DNA from: Planctomycetota bacterium
GTDB taxonomy: Bacteria > Planctomycetota > UBA8742 > UBA2392
Assembly: GCA_025993795.1 (NCBI GenBank)
Contig: JAMQHL010000012.1
Coordinates: 179,382 to 243,381, forward strand
Length of the DNA stretch: 64,000 bases
Direction of reading: 5' to 3'
The stretch's first letter is position 1. The number at the start of each line of letters is the position of its first letter. The notes beneath the pieces are model-generated. The model made no database searches. It was given only the letters and a program-made list of their open reading frames with translations, and was not told the DNA's origin. This document shows, in pieces, positions 26,324 to 33,337 of this stretch. The translations under genes were made by a program, and so were the position numbers.

Positions 26324-26872
26324 ATGAAGATCTATACCAAGACCGGGGATGACGGCTCAACGGGCCTTTTTGGCGGCCAGCGCGTGCCCAAGCACGACCC
26401 GCGCGTGAGTGCGTATGGTACCGTTGACGAGCTGAACTCGGTGATCGGATTGGCAATTTCCGCAGGCGGCGATGATGAGCTGTGCCGGCTGCTGAGGGTT
26501 CGCCAGAACGAACTGTTTACCCTGGGCGCAATGCTGGCTTCGGGCGACGGCAAAGCGGGCGACAGCATCCATGAGTCGCATATCGCGTCGCTGGAAAGCG
26601 AGATCGACCGCCTGGATGCTGAGCTGAAACCGCTGGCTAACTTCATCCTGCCCGGCGGCTGTGAACTGGCGTCGCGCCTGCATCTTGCGCGCACGGTCTG
26701 CCGCCGCGCCGAGCGCGAGGTAAGCGGCCTGCGCGCGGCCCGTACCAAAGATGCGCCGCGACTGGCACCGGCAGTGAAGTACCTGAACCGCTTGTCGGAT
26801 TGGCTGTTCACGGTCGCCCGCGCGGCCAACAAGCGAGCGGGCGTTGACGACATTCCCTGGAAGAAGTCCTGA
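26324..26872 (+). CDS. PduO-type cob(I)alamin adenosyltransferase
   Basis: 182 residues beginning M-K-I-Y-T-K-T-G-D-D-G-S-T-G-L-F-G-G, the diagnostic N-terminus of the PduO/MMAB family. Further conserved parts are A-Y-G-T-V-D-E-L-N-S near residue 32, F-I-L-P-G-G near 107 and the R-T-V-C-R-R-A-E-R-E-V helix near 127. It transfers the adenosyl group of ATP to cob(I)alamin. The start is set by the family N-terminus; there is no clear ribosome-binding site. The lipoprotein gene follows after 24 nt and may be co-transcribed. Confidence 0.95.
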   Translation: MKIYTKTGDDGSTGLFGGQRVPKHDPRVSAYGTVDELNSVIGLAISAGGDDELCRLLRVRQNELFTLGAMLASGDGKAGDSIHESHIASLESEIDRLDAELKPLANFILPGGCELASRLHLARTVCRRAEREVSGLRAARTKDAPRLAPAVKYLNRLSDWLFTVARAANKRAGVDDIPWKKS

Positions 26873-26896
26873 GAAGGAAGTCCTGACGAGAGACCC

Positions 26897-27694
26897 ATGA
26901 AAAAGACGCTGCTGGTTCTGCCTTTGTTGTTGATTGGCCTGTCGAGTTGCCGTGACGCCGCCGAGTTCTTTCACTTCACCGGCACGCCCGAGGGCCACGA
27001 CGGCTGGCGCCACGACTACAACGATACGACCCGCGACACGTGGGAGGCCTTTCGCCTGGTGATGCGCGACAACGGCGAAATCACTTGGGAAGACAGCGAC
27101 AACATGGAGCTTGAAGGAATCTACAAGCCGCACGACGCCAACCAGCGCGACGGCATCAACGTCAAGGGCAAGGTGTACGACAAGAGCTCGCCCGAAGAGT
27201 TGCGCTCACGGCTGATCGTGCACTGCTGGTATGCGCGAAACGCCAATGACCGCGAGCGCCCCGACGACGCCCGCGAGTACTGCAACTCGGTGTTTCGTGT
27301 GCTCAAGGCATGGAAGGGCGAAGACGTCGATGAAAAGCCGACGGTGGACACCACGTCGGAAGACCCCGTAGCCGCCGACGAAGCGATCGCTTTCTTTCGC
27401 GTGAATCGCGCACAGGCGTTTGAGGTTGCGCAAGCGGTCGTGAAGCAATACGGCGAAGTGGACCAGAGTGAGCCCGAGAAGGGCTACCTGCGCGGAAAGA
27501 AGAAGAATGCACTTGAGAAGGAAACCCAGGAAGTGCGGGTAAGCGTGTTTGACCGCACCGAGGGAGAAAGCGTGCGAGTCAAGGTAAGCGTGCGCGTGAC
27601 CGGCACCGATGGCAAGCCGCTGCAGGATATCGCCAAGGCCTACGTTGCCGAGATTCGTGCGCAGCTTCAGAAAAAGTACGGCGCGCAGGAGTAG
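26897..27694 (+). CDS. Lipoprotein of unknown function
   Basis: 265 residues. An N-terminal signal with lipobox I-G-L-S-S-C at ~17-22 makes it a likely lipoprotein. The rest is a soluble domain rich in charged residues, with Trp-containing strands early (H-D-G-W-R-H-D-Y-N-D; T-W-E-A-F-R-L-V) and a C-terminal A-E-I-R-A-Q-L-Q-K-K helix. I recognise no family. GAAGG elements precede the start. The murJ gene begins 1 nt after the stop, so translation is probably coupled and it may be tied to envelope synthesis. Confidence 0.8.
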   Translation: MKKTLLVLPLLLIGLSSCRDAAEFFHFTGTPEGHDGWRHDYNDTTRDTWEAFRLVMRDNGEITWEDSDNMELEGIYKPHDANQRDGINVKGKVYDKSSPEELRSRLIVHCWYARNANDRERPDDAREYCNSVFRVLKAWKGEDVDEKPTVDTTSEDPVAADEAIAFFRVNRAQAFEVAQAVVKQYGEVDQSEPEKGYLRGKKKNALEKETQEVRVSVFDRTEGESVRVKVSVRVTGTDGKPLQDIAKAYVAEIRAQLQKKYGAQE

Positions 27695-27695
27695 C

Positions 27696-29486
27696 GTGAG
27701 CGGGGGCACGCCAGAGCCAAACACTGAAGGCAGCGCGGCGCCCGAACTGGCGCTGAGCGCGGACAATATCGCCGCCGAATCCGTGCGCATCGAGGAAGAT
27801 CGGCGCTCGGGCAGTTTCGAATCGCCGGGCCGGTCTGTGATCGGGTCGGCGATTGTCGTTTCCGGCGCCACGTTTGTCAGCCGCATCACAGGCCTGGCGC
27901 GTGACGTGATGCTGGCGGGCCTCTTCGGCTTCAGCCGCGAGATGGATGCCTTTTTCCTGGCCTTCACGGTGCCGAACCTGTTTCGCAAGCTCTTCGGCGA
28001 GGGTGCGCTCTCCAGCGCAACCATTCCGGTCCTTACGCGCTATCGCCTCAAGGGCGACCTGGCTGCCACACGGACGTTTCTGGGAACGCTGGGAACTGTG
28101 CTGATTCTCGGCCTGGGGGCGATCACGGTGATCGTGGTCGGCTTGACGTACGTGATGGACCCGGCATGGTTTGACGATCCCGACAAGTTTCAACTCTTTC
28201 GGAAGTACCTGGCGGTTCTGCTGCCATATGTGGTGTTCATCTGCCTTGCGGCGCTGCAAACCGGCACATTGAACTGCTGGAGCCGCTTCGGCGTGCCGGC
28301 GCTGGTGCCGGCCCTAGCCAACGTCGGCTGGATTGTTGTTCTCTTGCTGATCTGGCTGACGCCGTTGCGTGCAGACACAGAACGCGCGGTCATGATCATG
28401 GCGCTGGGCGTGCTTGCCACGGGTGTCATGCAGTGGGCCGTGCAGTTGCCGTCGCTGGGCAAACTCAAGCTGCTGTCGCGGCCGCGCCTGGCGCTGTCTG
28501 AGCCGGGCGTGCGCGACACCTTCAAAGCCATGGCGCCCATGCTGTTCGCGCTGGCGGTGTTTCAGGTGAATACGTTTCTGGACCAGGTGCTCGCCGAGTT
28601 CCTGATTGAAGGCAACGGCGCTGTCAGCAGCTACTCGTATGCCTCGCGCCTGTTCCAGTTTCCGCTCGGGCTGGTAGGTGTCGCGCTTGGCACGGCCATG
28701 TTTCCGCTGATGTCACGCTTTGCTGCTGACAACCAGCTCGAGAAGCTCACCGCCAGCCTGCTGAACAGCGCACGGCTGATTGCCTTCATTGCGTTCCCGG
28801 CTGCGGCCGGGCTGGCAGCGCTGGCCTACCCGATCACCCACCTGCTGTTTGGCGGGCCGAACAGCGACACCGAAATGCTGCGCCGCAGCGCGATGGTGGT
28901 GGCGGTGCTCTGCATCAGCCTGCCGGTTGTCAGCGTGATTAGCCTGCTCACCAAGGCATTTTACGCCCTGCGCGACCACAAGACCCCAACGCGCATTGCG
29001 CTGCTGTCTGTGGTCGTCAATGTCGTTGCCAACGTCATTCTGTTGCAGACACCGCTTCTTGAAGCCGGATTAGCGCTCGGCACCGCCATTTCAGGCGCGG
29101 TGAACCTGGTGCTGCTGGTCTGGATGCTCAGGCGCCGGCTCAGGGGCACGATTCTTGAAAGCATGCGTGCGGCGGCAATCCCGCCCGCAAGCGAGCGTCT
29201 TGCACAGCCGTTCACGCCCAGTGCGCTGCGGTCATTCCCGGTATCGCTGGTGCGCTCGCTGCTGTTGGCTGCGTTGATGGGCGTAGCTGCGTTTGCCGTT
29301 CAAGCAGCGCTGTACGGCGAGTTCGGATTGATTGGCCGCGCAAGCCGCGTGCTTTCGGTGTTTTCGGCAGTGACTGCGGGTGTCGTAGTCTACGCGGGCC
29401 TGAGCATGGTGATCAAGGCGCCGGAAGTGGCGCAGATCCTGAGTCTGCGCAAGCGCCGCACTACAACTCCACCGGCAGCTTCTTGA
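27696..29486 (+). CDS. murJ: Lipid II flippase MurJ (MviN family)
   Basis: 596 residues from a GTG with CAGGAG upstream. It starts 1 nt after the lipoprotein stop. Residues 1-45 are a hydrophilic extension. About 14 TM helices of the MATE-like MviN fold follow. Typical MurJ features are S-R-I-T-G-L-A-R-D in TM1, M-D-A-F-F-L-A-F-T-V-P-N-L-F-R-K-L-F-G-E-G-A-L after TM1, and S-Y-S-Y-A-S-R-L-F-Q-F-P-L-G in the middle. It moves lipid II across the membrane for peptidoglycan synthesis; its presence implies a peptidoglycan wall. Its last 26 nt overlap the 3' end of sfsA on the other strand. Confidence 0.95.
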   Translation: MSGGTPEPNTEGSAAPELALSADNIAAESVRIEEDRRSGSFESPGRSVIGSAIVVSGATFVSRITGLARDVMLAGLFGFSREMDAFFLAFTVPNLFRKLFGEGALSSATIPVLTRYRLKGDLAATRTFLGTLGTVLILGLGAITVIVVGLTYVMDPAWFDDPDKFQLFRKYLAVLLPYVVFICLAALQTGTLNCWSRFGVPALVPALANVGWIVVLLLIWLTPLRADTERAVMIMALGVLATGVMQWAVQLPSLGKLKLLSRPRLALSEPGVRDTFKAMAPMLFALAVFQVNTFLDQVLAEFLIEGNGAVSSYSYASRLFQFPLGLVGVALGTAMFPLMSRFAADNQLEKLTASLLNSARLIAFIAFPAAAGLAALAYPITHLLFGGPNSDTEMLRRSAMVVAVLCISLPVVSVISLLTKAFYALRDHKTPTRIALLSVVVNVVANVILLQTPLLEAGLALGTAISGAVNLVLLVWMLRRRLRGTILESMRAAAIPPASERLAQPFTPSALRSFPVSLVRSLLLAALMGVAAFAVQAALYGEFGLIGRASRVLSVFSAVTAGVVVYAGLSMVIKAPEVAQILSLRKRRTTTPPAAS

Positions 29487-30231
29487 GCAGCCGCGTGTGC
29501 TGTGGCGTACACTCGACCTGGTAGGGAAGTATCAGCACGCCCGCCTTGGCGGCTTTGCGCAGCAGCTTGCCGTACTCGGGGTCGACTTCGTCTGCGGGTC
29601 GAAACGCCCGCGTGTCGGTGCGGCCGCAGAAATAGAACATCGCCGCGCCGATTCCCTTTTTTGCCAGTGCTGTCAGCTCGCGCAGATGCTTCTGTCCGCG
29701 CTCGGTGATTGCATCTGGAAACGCAGAAAAATCGTCGATCCGCATTGAGGTGTTCTTGACCTCGACATAGCAGTCGGGCCGGCCGTCGGCTTTGCAGCGC
29801 GGTTCGGGGTCGGGGTCTTTCTTGCGTTTCTTGGGCGGCGCCTGTTCGGTTAGCAATAGGTCAATTCGGCTCTTGCCGTCTTTGCCATACTTCACCTCGT
29901 TGCGGATGAATGCATAGCCTGTCAGTTCGGGCACGGCATCAGCATCAATAAGATGCCTGACCGTGCCATTGGCAATGCCGGTATTGACGTTTACCCAGCA
30001 CCCGCCCATGTGAATCAGTTCCCACGTGTAGCGGTACTTGCGCTCGGGGTTCATACTGTCACTCAGCACTACAAGCCGCCCGGGTTCGTTGCAGCTTTTC
30101 ATTGTGCCGGTATTGGCGCACATGGCCGTGAGTTTCGTGCCGTCGTCAAGTCGCACGTCGGCCAGAAACCGTTTTCGACGCTCGATCAGCGTGGCTTCAA
30201 GCATTGGCTCGTGGCGATTGATCGTCGACAT
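29461..30231 (-). CDS. sfsA: DNA/RNA nuclease SfsA family
   Basis: 256 residues from the second of two adjacent ATGs (30231; the other is 30234). SfsA signatures: an OB-like N-terminus with R-R-K-R-F-L-A-D-V, N-T-G-T-M-K-S-C-N-E-P-G, R-K-Y-R-Y-T-W-E-L, and the nuclease core Y-V-E-V-K-N-T-S-M with an acidic D in S-R-I-D-L-L-L upstream, plus F-P-D-A-I-T-E-R-G-Q-K-H-L-R-E-L. A Lys/Pro/Glu-rich insertion (residues ~140-160) is unusual for the family. It is convergent with murJ, with a 26-nt overlap of the two 3' ends, and divergent from the methyltransferase. Confidence 0.93.
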   Translation of the reverse strand: MSTINRHEPMLEATLIERRKRFLADVRLDDGTKLTAMCANTGTMKSCNEPGRLVVLSDSMNPERKYRYTWELIHMGGCWVNVNTGIANGTVRHLIDADAVPELTGYAFIRNEVKYGKDGKSRIDLLLTEQAPPKKRKKDPDPEPRCKADGRPDCYVEVKNTSMRIDDFSAFPDAITERGQKHLRELTALAKKGIGAAMFYFCGRTDTRAFRPADEVDPEYGKLLRKAAKAGVLILPYQVECTPQHTRLLKKLPVEL

Positions 30232-30281
30232 CATTGGACCTGGGCGGGTATGACGCCGGCGAACATAGCACAAAGGGAGCC

Positions 30282-30881
30282 ATGGATGCAGATGCGCTGA
30301 ACGACGAAATTGCCGGCATGGATATCTACCTGCTCGACCAGGTGCTCAAAGGGCGCTTCAAGCCAGACTCAAGGATACTCGACGTGGGCTGCGGCGGCGG
30401 TCGAAACCTGGCATGGTTTGCGCGCAACGGTTTTGAAGTCTTCGGGATCGACAGCGACGAAGGCGCGGTAAACAAACTGGCCGCGGCAAACCTCGCACCC
30501 GCTGGCAACATCGTTCACGGCAGCGCCACCGCCTTGCCATGGCCCGACAGCCGCTTTCAAGGGGTGATCTGCAACGCACTGCTGCACCTGTTGCGCGACC
30601 GTGATGAGTTCGATGCCGTCCTGCGCGAGACGTGGCGTGTCTTGGCGCCCGGAGGCCTCTGGTTCGCCCGCCTGGCGACCACGCTCAGCATGGAGCAGCA
30701 CGCGCAGGACCTCGGCGACGGCCACTTTCGAATGCCGGGCACCCAGTGGGACATCCTGCCGACCAGCCTGGAAGACATGCTGCGCTGGACGGAGGACCTC
30801 GGTGCGACTCTGCTGGAGCCGGTCAAGACGGTGAACGTGCAGAACACACGGGCGATGGCGACGTGGGTGATGCAGAAGTAA
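30282..30881 (+). CDS. Class I SAM-dependent methyltransferase
   Basis: 199 residues from the ATG at 30282, with AAAGGGAG 3 nt upstream. Rossmann-fold methyltransferase: I-L-D-V-G-C-G-G-G-R-N near residue 30, acidic E/D in V-F-G-I-D-S-D, A-L-P-W-P-D-S-R-F-Q and L-R-E-T-W-R-V-L-A-P-G-G. It belongs to the UbiE/COQ5-like small-molecule group by pattern. The substrate is unknown. Confidence 0.85.
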   Translation: MDADALNDEIAGMDIYLLDQVLKGRFKPDSRILDVGCGGGRNLAWFARNGFEVFGIDSDEGAVNKLAAANLAPAGNIVHGSATALPWPDSRFQGVICNALLHLLRDRDEFDAVLRETWRVLAPGGLWFARLATTLSMEQHAQDLGDGHFRMPGTQWDILPTSLEDMLRWTEDLGATLLEPVKTVNVQNTRAMATWVMQK

Positions 30882-31074
30882 GCGATAGAAGCGCCGCAGA
30901 ATCGGCTGCCGTATGCCTACGGACACTATACAGGTTTGCGATGGGCACCGGCTTTGCGGCGTTGCCGTTGTATGAGGGCTATTGGGGCGGGCATTTAACG
31001 GGCGTGGGCACAGGGGGCCGGCTCAATCTCGGTGTCAGTTTGCCGAAACTGCGCCTGCCACCCGCTGTTTCGAA

Positions 31075-32979
31075 TCACCTGTCAACGGGCAGGCCGCTGG
31101 GCACACTCTGCGGAATCTCCTGTGTGCGGTTGATGGCCGCCGGGTCGGTCAGGGCCTCGAGAAACGCCTTCAGGTCAGCCAGCTCATTCGGCGTCAGGTT
31201 GCCCGGAACGTTCAGGAACGCCGGGCTCAGGTTCTGCGTCATCGGCGCGACCGGCAACAGCGTGGGCGCGAGGTCCGCCGCCTGGGTCATGTTCGCGCCC
31301 GTGTATGCGCTGCTGCTGGCGGCTTTGTCGCGGTAGTGGATCAGCACTTCGTCCAGCGTCTCGAACGCGCCGTTGTGCATGTACGGCGCCGTAAACGCCA
31401 CGTTACGCAGCGGCGGCACCCGGAACTGGTAGCGGTTTGCGGCGTTGCCGGTCGTGTTCTCAAACCCGAAGTCTTCGCGGCCGGAAGTGCCGTTGCCCTT
31501 GCCGGGCCCGAACTGCGGAATGCCAAGGTTGTGCGTGCTGAAATTGCTGAGCTGCGGGCCGTTGTGGCAGCCGTCGCAATTGCCACGGCCGAAGAAGACC
31601 TGTGCACCGCGCTTCTGCGGGTCGGTCATAGCCGCGCTGTCGCCGCGCAGGTACCGATCCCAGGCACTGTTGGTGAACGTCTGGCTGGCTTCCCAGGCTG
31701 CGATGGCGCTGGCCATGTTGTTGACGTTCATGTTGCCTGGCCCGAACGCGACGTCAAAGCGCTGCGTATACGCCGGGAACTGGGCCAGCCTGCTGACCAG
31801 TGCAAGCCGGTAGTCGGTGTTGTTCAATCCGTCGAGTGAGTGCCCGGTGCCGCGCATCTCGATCAGGTCAGTCAGCGGAAACAGCGACTGGGCCGCCAGC
31901 GGCGAAAGGCTCATCGGTCCCTCGGGCGTTTGCACAGGCGTGCCCGGGGGTGCAGGTGGCTGGCCCGGCGCTGGGGGCGGAATGCCGATACGCTTGTCCC
32001 AGAACATCTCGGTGATTTGCGCAACATTCAGTACGGGCTGGGCGTTGCGGGCAATGAAGACCTTGGCCGGGTGATCGCGCCCGGGGCCGATACCGCCAGT
32101 GCCGCCCACGCCGACGCTAAGATTGAGCTTGTCACCGGTGCCCAGTGTCGGGTGGTGGCAGGTGGCGCAGGCGACGTCGCGGTTGCCGCTGAGTTCCTTG
32201 TCAAAGAACAGCAAACGCCCCAACTCAACCTGCGCTGCGGGTGGCGCCGGCGGCTGATTCATCGGGGCAATGTTCTCGGCGGCGATCAGTTGCCGCAATT
32301 GCTGCTCAAGCTGCGCGTTGCCGGTCACACCTGCAACGTTCAGCGTGAATGCACGCGACGCTGTTGCCGCGCCATCATCTACAGTGATTGTGACCGGCCA
32401 GTTGCCGGTGACTGTCGCGCTGCCACTGACCAGCCCAGCCGCGTCCATCGCGACGCCGACCGGCAGCACGCCGCCGGTGATGCTCCATGTGAGCGGGCCG
32501 GCTGCGCCCGAGGCCTGCAATTGCGCTGAGTACGGCTGCAACACAACCGCGCCGGGCAGCGTGCCGGTAGTGATGGTCAAGCCGCCGGTAGTCGCGGACT
32601 GCACATTCATGTTGTAGCTGCGGGCTCCGGCCAGCAAGCCGTCCGTGACGATCACCGTGAAACTGAACGCGCCGGGCATTGTGGGTGTGCCGCTCAGGTT
32701 AGTGGTGTCGGCGACCGAAGCCAGGTCAAGCGTCAACCCCGGCGGCAAGTTGCCCGCCACCAGCGCCCAGTTGAAGGGACCCGCGCTGCCCGTTGCCGTC
32801 AGGGCTTCGGAGTACGCGGCGCCCTCAACGGCATCGGGAAGCGCAACGGGATCGATGATCAGGGTCGCCGAGGATCCGCCACCGGAACCGCCGCCATCGG
32901 ATTCCTCGGGGTCGCAGGCCACAGCCATCACGGCAAAAGAACTGCACAGCAGCAGGCAAAGCAGCGGGGTGCGGCGCAT
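31075..32979 (-). CDS. Di-haem cytochrome c peroxidase/MauG-family lipoprotein with Ig-like repeats
   Basis: 634 residues from M-R-R-T-P-L-L. The signal peptide ends M-A-V-A-C, a probable lipoprotein site. Residues ~40-220 are two putative Ig (He_PIG) repeats (G-A-A-Y-S-E-A-L-T-A; V-L-Q-P-Y-S-A-Q-L-Q-A; L-P-x-G-L/V). Residues ~225-634 are a CCP/MauG domain with two C-x-x-C-H haem sites (C-A-T-C-H-H near 275 and C-D-G-C-H near 475) and the G-R-x-L-F-F-D-K motif. It reduces peroxide or oxidises a partner outside the cytoplasm. No maturation genes are nearby. The Ig repeats may tether it. Confidence 0.92.
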   Translation of the reverse strand: MRRTPLLCLLLCSSFAVMAVACDPEESDGGGSGGGSSATLIIDPVALPDAVEGAAYSEALTATGSAGPFNWALVAGNLPPGLTLDLASVADTTNLSGTPTMPGAFSFTVIVTDGLLAGARSYNMNVQSATTGGLTITTGTLPGAVVLQPYSAQLQASGAAGPLTWSITGGVLPVGVAMDAAGLVSGSATVTGNWPVTITVDDGAATASRAFTLNVAGVTGNAQLEQQLRQLIAAENIAPMNQPPAPPAAQVELGRLLFFDKELSGNRDVACATCHHPTLGTGDKLNLSVGVGGTGGIGPGRDHPAKVFIARNAQPVLNVAQITEMFWDKRIGIPPPAPGQPPAPPGTPVQTPEGPMSLSPLAAQSLFPLTDLIEMRGTGHSLDGLNNTDYRLALVSRLAQFPAYTQRFDVAFGPGNMNVNNMASAIAAWEASQTFTNSAWDRYLRGDSAAMTDPQKRGAQVFFGRGNCDGCHNGPQLSNFSTHNLGIPQFGPGKGNGTSGREDFGFENTTGNAANRYQFRVPPLRNVAFTAPYMHNGAFETLDEVLIHYRDKAASSSAYTGANMTQAADLAPTLLPVAPMTQNLSPAFLNVPGNLTPNELADLKAFLEALTDPAAINRTQEIPQSVPSGLPVDR

Positions 32980-33114
32980 GGTTTTCGCTCGGCAGGGGAC
33001 AGGGGCTATGCTGTTCACGCACGGCGCCGGCAGGATTCACGCAAAAACCGGGGGCGGCCTGCAGGCCGCCCCGTTGGGGAGAGCACGGTGGCGCATGCGC
33101 GCCGCCGCGGTGGG

Positions 33115-33198
33115 TCAGTTCACCGCTGCTTCGGCGGCGATCTCCTGCCAGAACTCGGCGGGCATATCCTGGGCCAGGTGCAGTGCGCCGTTGGCCAT
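33115..33198 (-). pseudogene. 3' remnant of a mamK-like actin gene
   Basis: Reads on the minus strand N-G-A-L-H-L-A-Q-D-M-P-A-E-F-W-Q-E-I and onward to a stop at 33115. It has 23 consecutive residues identical to the C-terminus of the intact MamK-type protein at 38238-39326. The DNA copies (33125-33195 and 38248-38318) differ at about 6 of 71 positions, mostly silent third bases, so the copies were once under protein-level selection. No further homology upstream is visible. Confidence 0.8.
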
Positions 33199-33279
33199 GG
33201 CCCGCACTTGGCACGATCTCCCCGGAGCATGCACTGTGTGCAATCGTTGTTTTGCGACACATGTCGGAGATTCAGGTTG

Positions 33280-33297
33280 CTCTCTCTCTCTCTCTCT
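33280..33297 (+). repeat. (CT)9 microsatellite upstream of an exported-protein gene
   Basis: Nine tandem CT units end 40 nt before the ATG at 33338, inside the probable promoter/leader. Such tracts can change length by slippage. Confidence 0.9.
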
Positions 33298-33337
33298 AGG
33301 TACCCTGACGTCTGGAATCGAGAAAAGGGGCGAAGCT

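Noticed and set aside
32645-33337. Upstream extension of the large exported protein to 1163 codons
   Set aside because: The extension is antisense to the peroxidase gene and mamK remnant. A signal peptide and ribosome-binding site mark the start at 33338.
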